Assembly (NCBI RefSeq): GCF_003589595.1
Contig: NW_020653945.1
Coordinates: 2,226,067-2,290,066, forward strand
Source: Hyposmocoma kahamanoa
Taxonomy: Eukaryota > Arthropoda > Insecta > Lepidoptera > Cosmopterigidae
DNA length: 64,000 nt
Direction: 5' to 3'
Numbering within the stretch: position 1 is the stretch's first letter; each line of letters begins with the position of its first letter. Made by a program: the position numbers and the translations under genes. The notes under the pieces were generated by a model that was given only the letters and a program-made list of their open reading frames with translations, had not been told where the DNA came from and did not search any database. Shown here in pieces: positions 1-14,100 of the stretch.

Positions 1-469
1 GGAGGTGTCGAGTTGGAACACGCGTATTGCACGATCCACGTGTTAATTAAAATGTCTCTTTATACGGGAACATGTGTCGGGTGACAGAGGTTAAGCTCAA
101 ACGCTAATAATCGTTATTTCATAATTAAACAAATTACACTTGATTAAACTCTACTACTCATTCGTAAGGCAGATTTTCCTGAGAAGAATGAGTAAGAAAC
201 TCTAGGGGTTGCTCGTATCATATCGAATTTTTAGATTTTCGCGATTGTTACAGACAACGATTTAAATCCGAAATATAGTTTCATTTCCTATATGTACCTA
301 TCATTAACAGTATTTATTTCAAATAAAGAGGCAACCAGAAAAACGGATCATGGATTTTTGTCATCCACATGGATGGCAAAAAGCATGCTTACTTACGCAG
401 AAGCTATATAATAATCTTTAGTGTAAAGTTTTTGTTTCACTATAGTTTTATAATAATAAAATAATGTGC

Positions 470-668
470 CAAACAACCACGCCAGTGACCCGGTCTCGAA
501 CTAGGGAATTTTACTATGAGAGCAAAATCCACTCTGGGGCACTTCCTAGAACACCCAGATCAGAACCAATTTAGAAAAGATAATTTCCCAAATTGGTCCT
601 ACCGTGAATCGAACCTCCACATCCAACGCTGACAGTGGAAACCGTTGGACTACCGAGCTCGTCAAATT
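470..668 (-). repeat. SINE, family S3 (copy 1)
   Basis: On the - strand this reads a tRNA-like head (GGTTCGATTCACGG box-B-like motif) followed by the body AATTTGGGAAAT ... GTGCCCCAGAGTGGATTTT and AATTCCCTAGTTCGAGACC. The same body occurs near 7960, 26690 and 41865, and in a short fragment near 2520. Confidence 0.6.
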
Positions 669-1092
669 ATTATAGAAGCATTTTCATACGTTGCTTAGTT
701 GGTTCACTTTTTTCCCTGTAAGAAATTTATTATGCCGTACGTACCAACTGCGCAGATCTGAGCTGCAGTAGAAACTATTTCCTATGGTCACGTGACCGAA
801 GACCCACACGCTCATTCCAATTACGAACCGACTCTGATTGAACTCTGTTCTCTAGGTATAGGTGTGAGCGATCTTACGCGCTGTTCCAAATAAGGAAGCA
901 GTACTAGGGTTGCCGTAGATAGACGTTTGCTTCTGCATCCGCATACATATTTTTAAATATCTGCTTCCGTATACGACATTCGAATCAATCGGTGCAGAGT
1001 TTAACAGGTCACGCGATAATATCCGTGCCGAGTACTAGTGATAATTTGCTAATCAAAGAATTCAGCAGCGTGTAGTGAGGTAACTACATGTT

Positions 1093-1306
1093 CCGGTCAT
1101 TCTCGGACTAGTGTTCCCTACCTAACTTCCATGGCAATTTTTATTACTTAAATGTTCTATTTTTTTATCGTGCAATATTATTTAATATTCGAGTAATCAA
1201 CCATTGTATTGTGAAATATTATTTAATAATTAGACGATAATATACTTGAATAATAAAAATTTCCACGAAAATTAGGTAGTGTACTACGCTAGTCCGAGAA
1301 TGACCG
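1093..1306. repeat. Fold-back MITE
   Basis: Outer arms CCGGTCATTCTCGGACTAG and CTAGTCCGAGAATGACCGG are exact inverted repeats. Inner parts (CCTACCTAA, ATTTTTATTA) are also inverted. The AT-rich centre resembles sequence at 39835-39960. Confidence 0.7.
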
Positions 1307-1899
1307 GTTTGTTTTCTAACCAAAAAATAACGAATGTATATTGACTTAATTTTAATTCAATGATCACCAAATCCCCAATTATTTTATTGGTGCAGTTGTC
1401 TGTTTGTGCATCTGCAGATTTCAACGATGAAATATTCGCGTCCGCGCCCGCATCTCTAAATGCCATAACTCACATCTGCGGCGTCCCTAATGCATACTAA
1501 CATATATTATACGTTGGCATTAGGTTGACGGTGTTGCTGGTAAGGACTCCTTTATGATCGGATTTTCAATTTGAAATAACGAATGTTTGAAAAACAATGT
1601 TGCCATGTTTATTGTATAGTGATGTGTTTGGTCACTTCTCTATAAAGTCATTAAAACAGAAACTTGGAAGACTTTTGTTATTAAACTGCTACACAATATT
1701 AATATACTATATTACTATAATACAAAGTTACAGTATAGTATAGTTCTTTGATCTAACTAGACCCGTATCAAACGTTCAGTCTCAAAAAAAGGCGCAAGCC
1801 AAATCGTTTTCCCGAAGATTTTTCGTGTTTATTTAATCTTAAAAATAAATAAATATCATACTTATACCGTTACTTTGATCCCAAAACAAGTAACTAAAG

Positions 1900-2068
1900 C
1901 ACCACTGTTATGGTAATCAGAAACTACAACGGTACCACAAAGATCCGGACCAGAGACAATATAAAAAGTTAGTTTCTAAATTGACCCGGCCGGGAATCGA
2001 ACCCGGGACCTCAAAGATGACGACACCATGAAAACCAGTGTACAAAGCACTCGACCACGGAAGCTATC
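1900..2068 (-). repeat. tRNA-headed SINE-like element
   Basis: The - strand reads TCCGTGGTCGAGTG, then GGTTCGATTCCCGGCCGGG, the A and B boxes of a tRNA-derived promoter with an over-long spacer, followed by an unrelated tail. Not a functional tRNA gene. Confidence 0.5.
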
Positions 2069-3799
2069 ATTTTTGAACAAAAATTACAGGAACAAAATTA
2101 TCAATAATACTCAGCATGGATAATTACCATTATAATTATTAAAGACAATAAATATGATAATTTCGAACCTTGATAAGTGCGACAAAGATTTGCGTTAAGC
2201 GGAAGCGACGCGTCTTTTTTGCTCTCAAACCGTTTTCATGCTGATAAGTATGATGACTCCCTTGTGTGACTTTATTACATCTCATATTATCATATCAATG
2301 TACGAAAGCGTATAATTGAACGTTCCATTTTGAAGAATAGCCTCCCTTTCATACAAATACCTCACCGTTCATCGAAAATATAGAATGTATTTTGTTTCTA
2401 GTTAATACGAAATAGTTTTGACCACTTCGTCGCCGCAACGATTACCACTGTGTCGTCTCTAGGTGACAATTCCCGGTAAAACTAAACTGGAAGCGGAACT
2501 TTTCGAAATTAGTTCTGGTCTATAAGTTCCGAGTACAAATCATTCCTTAGTTTGAAATCTCGTAATTGGTGTGGGTGTATGGCACGTTATATTACTATTG
2601 TTAGCGTTGAAAATACTACAGTTTCAAAGTAAAGCCTGTAAAACAATCTACATTCGTAAATAAACATTGAATATCATGCAATACATTTTAAAATCGTATG
2701 AACGTTTCTATAGGACGACAGAATATCTTTTCATAGAACCAACGGCACACGATCGATAGCTGCGCCTGTAACTTCACTGAGACCTTGATGTAAAAATAAA
2801 AATCCAGGAAAACTTCAATATAACTAAAAGGAAAAAGCTTTGATGCTCTTCAAACTTGTTTTTCTCTATCAATTTCCTGTTTGCGATGCAGTTCATAATG
2901 ACGTCAATATCAGAGCTCTTAGAATTTACGTTTTTGTTCAAGGACAAATATGATATAACAGGTAATGTTAATAGCTTTCTATATTGTTATTTGCTGCATA
3001 TCAGATTACGAAACAATCATAGAAACAAAAAAACAATCTTTGACACATAAAACAGATTCTGAAACGTGACAAAGATTTGTGCAAGGAATGCGCGATACGT
3101 CGAGTATGTAACCACACTCGATGGCGCGATAACCTCTGCATTTGTGAACCAATTTTGATGATTCTTTTTTTTGTTAGAAAGAAGGCACCCCATTTCAATT
3201 TGAAGAAAATATTCCACCTCTTAGTGTGGCAAACTAGGGGATGAATCACTTTTGAAGTCGGTTTTTTTAGTACTCTGTACTGATTATACATTATTTATAA
3301 TTGAAAATTGAACTTGTCATTACGAAAACGAACCATATTCCTTAATCTGAATAACCGGAAATTGCACCAAACGCCGACGTAATTTTAATAATATATTTCA
3401 CACCCTTGGTGTAAAAAGGCCATATCTGCAAAATGAGTAAATTTAAGATTTTAGGAACGAAAATGGTCGACAATTTTTTTATGCTTCAATAGGAGAGATA
3501 AAATTTCACATATGTATATTTCGTTTCATGTAGTTCGTATTATTTTTATCACTTTCATGTGATAAAAGCGTTTATGACGCGTGATCGCATATGGCGTTAT
3601 TATACCAATGGTACGAATTATTTAAATGCATGAGTATCCTTGTACGTATTTCTACGCTTAAATTTTTATAGCTGCCTACCTGTCTAGAATTTTTGCATGT
3701 AAATAGCGTACAGTCGGCGACAGAGCTAGCTAACAAGAGATAATTTATTATTGAATTTTTTTATTTGATAATCCACTAGTTTTGTAATGATTATTAATA

Positions 3800-3962
3800 T
3801 AAAGTTGAATCCACGACCGTGCTGCACCGTAGCATTGCTCTTACCAACTGAGCCACAGGTCAAGTTATCAAGCTGTCGAAATTCTCCCATGTCTTTTTCT
3901 TACAGATCTTTGTACTGGCTTCCGGTATTCGTCGCCACTAATGACATCTAGTGGGAGAATGT
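3800..3962 (-). repeat. SINE, family S4 (copy 1)
   Basis: On the - strand: GTGGCTCAGTTGGTAAGAGC head (A box) and a tail TTCTCCCACTAGATGTCATT. It matches the element at 55965-56145 over head and tail. Confidence 0.55.
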
Positions 3963-4750
3963 TTTCATAATTACTGATATTTTGTATTATTGATTAATAT
4001 CTGATATTTTTGTCAAAAGCGAACTTTCTTAGCTAATTGTTTATGTACGAGTTTTATATAGTGCTTTTTCAATGTGGACAATATGAAGGAATTTGGAACC
4101 ATAGGAGATACAGGAAAACTGTCGTAAGAACCATTCGTCATCTTACGAAAAGAGTATTAGCTTTTCTTAAACAATTTTGGCATAGTCAATTTTTTTATCA
4201 AGTGTAAGTTGTCTTAAATGAAATTGACATTTTTTTTTATTAATGCAGACGTGAGTTCGTCGTTTCATTATCTCAGAAGGACAAAATTTTATTTTATTTT
4301 TTATTTTATTTTATTGCAGGAGTTAGTTAAATTTAAAAAAATGGTTTTTCATACTATCGGAGGTCTTATTGAATATATGTACGTTTCCCTGAAAAGTATA
4401 CCTAATGCTAGTTACAACTTACTTCAATACTTTGAATCAAATTTGTGTGGAATCTAGACCCATGTCGTCTTTCTATACATCTTTATCTAAAACATACTCT
4501 TCAATTTTGTTATATGACTTTTCAATTAAAATACTTTTATTGTAAGTCTTATACTTAGGAAATGCATACCGAAACAAATATGTTAGGTTTTTCTTCTCTG
4601 CTCTCCACTAATTGTAATTTAAACTTTCTACAACTTACGGTATCAATAAACTGCTAACTAAGCTTAATGGTAAGCTAACTCTGTCTTCAACTGTACTTAC
4701 TAATTATCTGGGCTTATACCTTTTTATCCAATTACTTTTATTAATAAGAT

Positions 4751-4824
4751 CAGCAGCGCTAGCATGATGGGGCTTGACTTGCGCTAGAAGCGATACATCG
4801 CGCCCTGTCGTGCTAACGCTGCAG
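4751..4824. repeat. Small inverted repeat related to the 38.8 kb MITE
   Basis: Ends CAGCAGCGCTAGCATGA and TCGTGCTAACGCTGCAG are imperfect inverted repeats; the right end shares GCGCCCTGTCGTGCTA with the element at 38754-38887. Confidence 0.45.
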
Positions 4825-4966
4825 AATCTTAGAATAATAATATCCGACGCATCCGTTTGTGTTCCGTCAGCACGACCTGTTGGAAAGCAACCGGTTCGCT
4901 TCTCATAACAAGAAAACAAATCTCTTAGTAAGTATTAACATCATCTAAAACCGAGTCACGTTTTAG

Positions 4967-5137
4967 TTAGCAATATCATCGCTAAGTCTCGAGAAGAGGG
5001 ACTACGTGATTCGCGAACTTGTGGACACAGAATGCAACTACGTCGACGTGTTAAGCAAGATCATCAAGTACTTCATGCGGCCGTTGTCGCCGTTCCTCAA
5101 GCCGCAGGATGCGCAAGTTATATTCTTTGGCATTAAG
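4967..5137 (+). CDS. Vav: Vav exon: start of DH domain
   Basis: Reads EKRDYVIRELVDTECNYVD and continues to PQDAQVIFFGIK, the first helix of the Dbl-homology domain. The donor is AAG|GTCAGT, phase 0. Three AG acceptors are possible (exon starting at 4967, 4971 or 4987); 4967 is chosen because TTTTAG lies directly before it and phase 0 fits the following exons. Confidence 0.85.
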
Positions 5138-8100
5138 GTCAGTTTTTTTAATATCGTTGTTTTTTACTCCCATGATTTTTCTTGTGAGGACACTCCACAA
5201 GTTTGTGATTATTGTTGATACAAAGATCAAACACTATTGACTGCTTCCATGGCCGAACGGCTACCTTGCTGGGCTGCAATGCAGAGGTCCCGGGTTCGAT
5301 TCCTGGGCTGGTAGAAATATTTGTATGGCACCCGGGATACAGGGTCTTCCTAGTGCGGCGCTATGAGTGTGTGCGTTATTTATTACAAAGAAAGATTCCT
5401 TCGAAGTAACTGGACTCGAACCAGTGTCTGTTGCCATGGCGTGGCCACTCTTAACCAACTAAGCTACTACCGACTCGAACCAATCATATCCAAGGAATTT
5501 TTCTTTGTGCTCGATCTCCATGTTCCGCGATTGCTCGAAAGTATTTGCATATGTGAAACGATTTTGATGATTATTTTTTTATTGGAAAGAGGGTACCACA
5601 GTATTGGTCCCATTTAAATTTAAAACCACCTCTAAGGATGGCAAACCAGGGGATGAGTCCGGTTTCGCGCACTTTTAATACAATAAACTTCATACATCTT
5701 CCACGAACTTTTGAGGTCGAATTTTTTTTATAATTTAGTCGAGGGTTGAATATAAACATTATTTGAAATGAAAGATATTTTTTTTATGCAAAAAAAGCGC
5801 GCATTTGAACTACATCTGTTAAGCGACAAGTGGATAATAAGTACGGAATCAAGGTCACATCAAACTTCAGATTTAAATTGAACTCTATGCCAATTGTGAT
5901 AAGAACGTTCCTAATGGTCGCGCTTCGTATGGCTATTTGTAATTGCGTATTTGATATATTTGACAAACTATTTGTCACATGTGCAGATAGCATATGTGAC
6001 AAAGTATTTGTCTTATTTGCCTATTCGACAAACACAGCAAACACCAAACTCGCGTTGCCGCGCACTGGTTGGTTTCTCGACGCACATCAAAGAAGCCAAA
6101 TAGGCAATTATGGCAGTAACCCGTCCACACTATGGTCATTAATTATTTTAACTCCTTATGTGGCTCCATTTGTAGACGGACATATTTGTCAGTGGCGGAA
6201 TGTTTGTCTGTTCGTTAAATATTTTTCCAAGTACATCTAACACCCAATAGTGAACACAAGTAGCCATGTGAAATGCCACCATAGATCCAAAGTGTTAAGC
6301 TAGATTGTGCTCTTGTCTGTGCATTAATCTTGACAATTCTATTTTGTCCATAGGAACTCCACGATATACACTCGGGTCTCCTTAGTCAACTAAAGTTAGC
6401 CACAGAAGCGTGCGTGCCGGGTAGTGGCGCGCCGCGATTGGCTGACGTGTTTCTCGTATGGCGGGAGAAGCTTCTACTGTACGGAGACTACTGCTCTAAC
6501 CTGACTACAGCTCAAGATACACTAAAGACGCTTGATGCCAGGGATTCCACTTTCAGCAAACAGCTGGCAGTAAGTAAACCAATATACAAGCTATTATAAA
6601 AAATATAGAAAATTATATATAACGAGTTCTTAGGTTTTCGCGATTGTTACACATAGGAAATGAAACTATTTTTCCGGATTTAAATCGCGTATAATTGTTT
6701 TTTCAAAAAAACCGACGTTTCAGGCCGTTTACAGGTCCCATGGTCACGGTTGACAAACAAATATACGCGATTTAAATCCGGAAAAATAGTTTCATTTCCT
6801 AAATTATATATAAGTTACGACGTTTTGATTTTATATTGAAATTTCAATCAATGTTCTGCCATTTAGCGGTGAATAATTGAACGACGAAGAATTCGTGTTG
6901 TCTTCTTAGTTCTCCATATTGCAAAGGTATAAGGTTTACCTTAGTTTCTCGTAACAAAAAATGATTATGATAAACAGAAAATTGATAATTTATTAAAATT
7001 TAAAAAAATAGGACTTAATGATGATACGAAACCACCACCGTAGATAATATTACAAGTGCGACCATTATTTTTGCACTCCGAAGTAGCCACGTAAGGCATT
7101 TTCCTACGATTTTCGAGGTTTTTGCGCGAGGTAATTGACAAGACCATAACGTATGAAGAGAAAATGACGTACTCAAGTTTGCGGAACTCCACGAACTGTT
7201 GGCACACTTGTCACTGCAAACTAAAGACCTCCTACTGTATTTATTGTCCTGTGGTTTCAATCCACCAAAAGGTTATTTCATTTTGAATCAAGTAACTTTT
7301 TAAAAGAAACATACTCATAGATATCATAGAATATACATACCTTACTATTCCACTGGAATAGACCGTTCATAACATCGGAGATATACGTGTGGAGACTCCA
7401 GTCACTCTTCATTCTTTGTACAGGGTCAAGAGCACGTCAAGCTTTACACTTAAGACATAAAACCAACTCTATGCCGCGTACGGTAAGAACGGTCCAAAGT
7501 ACAAAGTGTCAAGCTTGATGTGCTCTTGACTGTACATCTTCAGCGTACTTGGATGACAGAGTCAAGCTTTTTAGGTGATTTCTATAAGTGAAACTTCAAA
7601 TATAAATATTGCAAACGATACATTTTTGCAAATCTCTATTTGCAAAGATCAGCTCCTAGAGTTCTTATTCATTCTTTTCGGATGAATATATCTTACTAAT
7701 GAGCAGTAGTGTTTAATATGACAATTTCAAATTTAACTTTCGAAGTAAAGATATTTTTTATTTGAATTGTACATGTTATTGTTGTACCGTGCACAGATAT
7801 GTACACTAGTTGCATAAATATTTTATAATTAAAAAAATGGTATTTTAAATTATTGCGTAATATGATAACCTCGGTGACCTACAGTTTTTTTTGTCAATTT
7901 AATTCTTTAATGCATTCATTGTAACGTTACATACGATGGAAAAGGTTTAAAGTTAACAGCTCATTATGAATCCTGTGAGCGCTGCACAACGAGTTTCCGG
8001 ATTCGAGTCCGGGTAAAACCTATTTGGGAATTGAACTTTTAAATTGATACTTGTCTACTCAGACAAGTTCTGGGTGCCCCAGAATGAATTCCGTTCTGAC

Positions 8101-11100
8101 TTTGGTACACATTTTACAGGGATATGTTTAGTTTGAAATCAAGTATTTGGTGTGGTATTTTAGCACATTTTTTTCTCGTTATTCAGTTTAAAATTCTTGA
8201 TTATAATTTCCTTTTTACTTCCTTTTTCATAACTTTTTTTTACCTTTTTTTATTTTTATTTTATTAAATTCACAATTAAAAAGTTTACAAAAAAGAACAC
8301 AAGACAGCGAATAAAAACCATTAACAGATTTATGTATCGCTGCCATCACATGCTATCAGGCGTCTAACAAAATAATTACTGACCAATACTTATCCTATCT
8401 AATAATTTACGCAACTTACACTTAAGAACTAATAACTTTAACAATTTGATAAGTGAATTGACTTAAGGATCGTTTTACATTTTTTTTTGGTTTATCTATA
8501 AGTTTATCAAAAACGTCACTTGGCAATTTATTAAGCAGTAATGGCAACATATATCTCCAGACACGCTTTCCATAGTTGTTATTGTATGGAGAAAGAACAT
8601 ACCTTGGTAGGTAATTTAGATTACGCAATTTACCGATTCTTGTCGTTTGTTTTAACATGTCAATTTTATCTATTTCATCACAAATTATGTATATATTTAT
8701 TTTACTATGTACGTCTAAGATTTACACAGTACAGTATCTAAACAAGTTGTTCCAATCATTTCTATATTTATTTTTAACTGATATTGGCACACAAGATTTT
8801 AGTAGCCTTATTTGTACTTTATAAATATCAACCTGTTTTGATTAGAGTTATTGAACTTCTAGTAAGTATCGACTGTTTGTTTATAGAAATGTCAAAAGGA
8901 GCACAGCGACGGCCGGATACAGCTGCGCGACATTCTATCGGTGCCGATGCAGCGGGTGCTCAAGTACCACCTTCTGCTGGACAAGCTGGTCCACGAAACG
9001 CAGCCCGTAAGGACCTTATGACTTTACTCCTAATTGAAACCTGAAGGAAAATTAAAATTAATGTTGTTGCGCTAACTGCCTCTGTGTCCGAACGGTTACC
9101 ATACTGGACTGCCACGTAGAGGTCCTGGGTTCGATTCCCTGGCCGGGAGAAACATGTGTATGGCTTACATTTATGTCTCTCGTGAGTTTGGGTGTAATTT
9201 GTGGTTGTCTATGTGTGTGTCCATGGCTCCCGCGATACAGGATTTTCCTAGTGCAGGGCTATGAGTGTGTTGCGTTATTACTGTTATTATTAAATATAAG
9301 GCGCATTCAAAACAATAGTGAGAGTTTGACCCTTTGACCGAGTGACCAATACCGAAAATTAAATCCTTTTCTAAAACTTTAAAAATATAAATACAAAACA
9401 CAAATATCTTTATTTACTTTATATGATAACAATAAAGGTCTTTTTCCTTTAAAAGTATATAAGCATTTAATATTATTGTGTATTTATAGTTATGTATGTA
9501 TTAATAATATTATTGTTATTTGTATGTATATGTTTATCTATCTATGGATATGTATATATTTTTATTATGTAGTGTACTTATGATGATATGTGACAGTTAG
9601 GCTAAGGACAGTTATTCAGAATGCGTTAATTACCGGTGGCTACCACACTAGCGAATCTCTCTATTGTGTGAGGTAGATGTTACGAAAGTGTTACGATTTA
9701 ATACGATTGGGCAAGTAACAACGGATGGTGGGAATTGATTATTTAAAAGTATTATTATAAATTAATATTGAAAATTAATAAAATAAAGAAGTTAAATTCC
9801 GTTCCGCACCATCAATATTGAAACGTCGTAATACGAAAAATAATTTTAAGAACTACCAAAATCAATTTTAAAAAACGTACTTGTTTAAATACGACATAAT
9901 TCGTTTTAATGTTAAAAAGGTCTATTATTTTAATTTCGTACTTTTTTTTGTTATTTGTTTTGTCTTATCATTATTGTTAAAAAAATAATTACAAAAAGAA
10001 TACTTATTAATCATAGCGGCGCAACAATATCCTGACTAGGTTTATCGGTGCACCGCAATTCCTTCATATCCCTAATTATGTTACTTTTGGAATTACGTCA
10101 CTTTATCTTTGAGGGTGCGAAATGTGAGAGTAGATTATTTTACTCGTTGAAGACCAAAAAATAATTACGGGCACTCAGAAGCCAGGAATTCGGAATAAAC
10201 GACATTTGTAACGTTACAACTTTAATTATGCCATTAAAGCTGCATTCTCTACCACTGATTTCGTTGAGACATTGAAAACGATTTGCAAATTAATAAAATA
10301 ATAAATAAAAATTAAAAAAAAAGACATTTATTTATTCACAAAACACATAAACCATAACATAAGCTAACAATTAAAACAAAAAACAGTAATGTGGATAAAA
10401 GGTGGAAGACTGATGAAGAAGAAAGATTTTTAGTCTTTACCAATGGCTTTTCGCTTCCTGGATCACACCGGCAAACGGAGTGTATACTAATCACCAATTA
10501 TACAGAGGCTGTCTGTGTTGCACTTTATGTAAAATATATAAAAATTAAAAAGTCATAATTAAAAAATTCTAAATTTTATTTATTTAGTGTTGCTAGGGGT
10601 TTTCACCACAAACCAATTGCTACTCGATTTCGGAACATTATAATTCAATCAAATCTTAATACAAATGTTACATTAATATTTCTAGTTGAAGATCAGCACT
10701 GGACGTCGTCAATAGGTACTAAAATTATAAAAAAACTGGGACTTGCAAGAGATTTTTAACCTAAAAATCTAGACTAACCTACAAAAAAATCCCGCCCCGT
10801 ATCGTGGCCGGCTCAAAGGTTTCCATTATACTGCATTGGCTCGCTGGACGGCAATGGACATTTGCTGAACAAACCACGACCCAGAGCGGTGATTGCAGAC
10901 CCTGTCTCTGAGTCTGCGACCCAGCTCTTTAAACAAGTCCCGAGCTTTCGAACCCAAGGGTCCCGCCATCTTGATCGCGACGCGATATGAAATCGTACAT
11001 CGGCTCCTGTCGCCACATAATGTAAATTACATATGCGACATTCTTTCTATCACAACAGCCTTTAAATAGAGTATCTTTCTTTGCGTATTCTTCTTCTAAC

Positions 11101-14100
11101 TCCATTCTACTTCATAGTCCTATTAGGTCCTTGACCTCATATCGATCTTCTGAATCGGAACTAGTGGAATCCTCTGATCCCTATGATGGGCCTCCACTAC
11201 ACCCGTACAACCCTTCCTCTGCCACCGCTTCATTCCCCCTTGTACCTTCAGTACAAATGGCCGTCTCATTCTAATTCTGTTACTGATTCGTATTGCTCTA
11301 TCTTCTGGCTGTCTAGTCAACAAATATTGTATCTAAGTTAGTAATAAACATTGTGCAAACTTACCAACTGTATTGCCGACCAACCAGTCCACACCAGCAT
11401 ACGCCTGATACCTCCCTATCTACCTTCACAATTTGAGATACCTGGACTGCCGTGTTAGTTGTCTACTCTTAGGTATCATAACAGACAAAATGTATTAATG
11501 CTTGATATTATAAAACTAATACCAAATCGCGACAGTTCCAAAGCAGAAATATTTAGCCAGAAATGTATCTAGAAATATTAATGTAACATTTGTCTTAAGG
11601 TAATAATCTCAGTATAGAGTTCTTATAAAACCGACCTCAAAGGTACGTGGAATTACGTCTATTTGCTAAGTTTTATTGAAATATCCCCTAGTTCGCTTAC
11701 AGGACTTGACACAGGTGATAATAAAAATCAGTTCTCACTACTCAAAGTATATTGAGAGAGAAAAAGGCCTTGAATTAGAGAATAGCAAAATCAACCATTA
11801 AAATATATATTAAAATAATAAAATTCCTCCTTATAATAAAATTTAGGCGCTATTTATAAAAATGAATCTTCATGCGTGGATAGCCACCCTTAGGGATGAT
11901 TTTATTCAAAATGAAATGGGATCACTATGGAGGTACCCTGTTTCCAACAAAAAATCATGAAAATTAGTTCACAAATACCGGAGTTATCGCGTAACATACA
12001 TAAAAAAACGTGCAGTCGAATTGAGAACCTCCTCTCCTCCTCCTCTTTTTTGAAGTCGGTTAATAGTCTTCATACAAATTAACTTCCAACATGTTAGCAA
12101 GCAATAAACGACAAACGACTTTTACAATATTCTCTAAACATAGACAAAACAGCTAGTACGAAGGGTGTATTTATTGCTAAGTAGCAATAAAACCATCATC
12201 GTATTGTTGTGCGTGTTCTAGAATCACGAGGAGTTCCGTGGTTTAGAAAGAGCGAAAGAGGCAATGGTCGACGTGGCACAGTACATCAATGAGGTGAAAA
12301 GAGATAGCGAAGTGTTAGCGCTGCTGGCTAAAGTTCAGGTAAGCTTTGTAAAGAGATTTTTATAGTGAATTATGTAATGTTTCTTTAGCATCTTGAGTAG
12401 GTATTACCAAGAGTAGGGTGACGGGCCCAATTGTTCTCACTTTGGCACGCGTTATATCGTAATTAATGTTATTACCGCCTATTATAGTTATAACAGGTGA
12501 TCGGAATTGAGGGAATTAATAAGCTACAGAATAATGTGGACATTCTCTTCTACGTATCCCGGGACTTCTCGGAACTGATTATATTTGAATATCGACTGTG
12601 AACTGGCATTCGGTACTATCTCAATTTTGACAACTTAAAGTAAAAAAAATTGCTTGCATCATTTATACAGCATCTGGTTTATTAAATAAAAATACGTAGG
12701 TTTTGAATATTTTTATTACACATGTATATGTACACGTATTTTTATGTAATAAACCAGATGTTCAATAGGTACTTTATAATGATGAATGATTTTTTTAATA
12801 TCAACTAAATAGAATACGTATACTATATGCGGTGTAAGTTTGAGACGGAGCAGCAAGGCCAGCTACCTTAATCGTTGTAGTTACAGGAAAACGGTTCTAG
12901 AAGACTGTCCATAAATTTTGAAGATATTTTGATTGGCATTCATAGATTTTGAAAAAATGGTACCTACAGTCAGCAAGATAAAAGGCAACTTTTACAAACC
13001 TTTTTGTTTATGCCATTCGATCCGGTCTCTGCTAAGGATCAATAGTCTCTATGGGACGAACTGAGGTTAGAGTACTCGAAATGGCAAAAAACCTGTTACC
13101 ACACATTTTAAATGAAAACTTTTTTTTAGAAAAGAAACTGGCCACTACTCTACAAATAAGAATTAAGTATTCTATCCGGTCTCTGGTAAGTATACCAGAG
13201 ACTGGATGGAATGGCATTAAAAACAGTTTTGTAAAAATCTATTATCTTAAAAAACCTCTTTTATCTTGTTGACTGTACCATTTTTTCAAAATCTGTGAAT
13301 GTCCTAGAACCGTTTTCCTGTAACCACAACGCTTAAGGTAGCTGGCCTTGCTGCCCCGTCATAAATTTACATCCTGTATACAGTATCGTAACGATATATA
13401 CATTTTTCAAATGGCATTAATATCGTTTGTAAAAAAATTAATTCTTAAATAAAGCCAGTGTCTGCCGATCGACTCATGCAAAATGAACCTTATTAGTACG
13501 GAAAAAAATTTAATTAACATTATTACAAATGTAACATCGACTTGTAAGAGTAGTAGTAACGACACGCAGCGCAGTATTTGGTCGTAACAAAAGTAACGCG
13601 ACCTCGGATTCTATTTGCCGGTCACAATATAGGTAACCCTACTCTCGTATATTCATACTTGTGTCTTAAGCCTGCTTTCAAAATTATTCCTCGACTTTGT
13701 CAGTCATGATAAAGGAGGTATTAGTGAGGATTCGTCTTCGACTTAATTTAGAATGAAATCTCGACCCCCAGGAGAGTATAATAGACTGGGAGGGCGGCGC
13801 TTTGGGCGCGGGCGGAGCGGGGCTGGCGGCGTACGGGCGACTGCTGCTCGACGGCGAGTTGCGCGTGCGCGCGCACGAGGACCAGAAACTGCGCTCGAGA
13901 TACGTTTTTGTGTTCGACAAGCTTATGCTGCTGTGTAAACCTGTGAAGGTAAGAGTAGTTGTTGAGAAGCAGACTCTATTCATTTGCATTAACTACATCC
14001 GTGGCCGAACGGTTACCATGCCGGACTGTGTAGTTCCAATGCTTATAAATAAAAACAAATAATTTTTTTCCGGAGAAAATCCGGAAAAATTTTAACAATA

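Larger units (their letters stand above)
1..4966. other. Sequence upstream of the first visible Vav exon (probably intron)
   Basis: No exon of the Vav CH or acidic region was found, so this is probably part of a large Vav intron. It holds a SINE-like copy at 470-668 (-), an inverted-repeat element at 1093-1306, a tRNA-headed repeat at about 1900-2068 (-), a repeat fragment at 3080-3290, a SINE at about 3800-3960 (-) and a small inverted repeat at 4751-4824. Confidence 0.6.
5138..6353 (+). other. Vav intron with SINEs
   Basis: Contains a shortened S1 SINE (5241-5386), a different tRNA-headed SINE on the - strand (about 5395-5485), a fragment of the GAT-GATT/TTTTTTATTGG repeat (about 5550-5690) and otherwise unassigned AT-rich sequence. 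The open frame at 5830-6240 shows no recognisable protein. Confidence 0.6.
6570..8886 (+). other. Vav intron with inverted repeat, SINE and LINE tail
   Basis: Contains an inverted repeat at 6645-6801, an S3 SINE at 7960-8170 and a LINE C-terminal remnant at 8422-8658 (-). The remainder is AT-rich with no recognised feature. Confidence 0.6.
9007..12221 (+). other. Vav intron with SINE and repeats
   Basis: Contains an S1 SINE (9076-9292), AT-rich simple sequence (9400-9600), two GC-richer unrecognised frames on the - strand at 10813-11016 and 11123-11323 (possible transposon-derived) and a 460-bp repeat at 11601-12062. No exon was recognised. Confidence 0.55.

Noticed and set aside
10813..11323. 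Two GC-richer frames as vav exons or a nested gene
   Set aside because: They are on the opposite strand, are not joined by usable splice sites, and match no family I know; listed only as a possible transposon relic.
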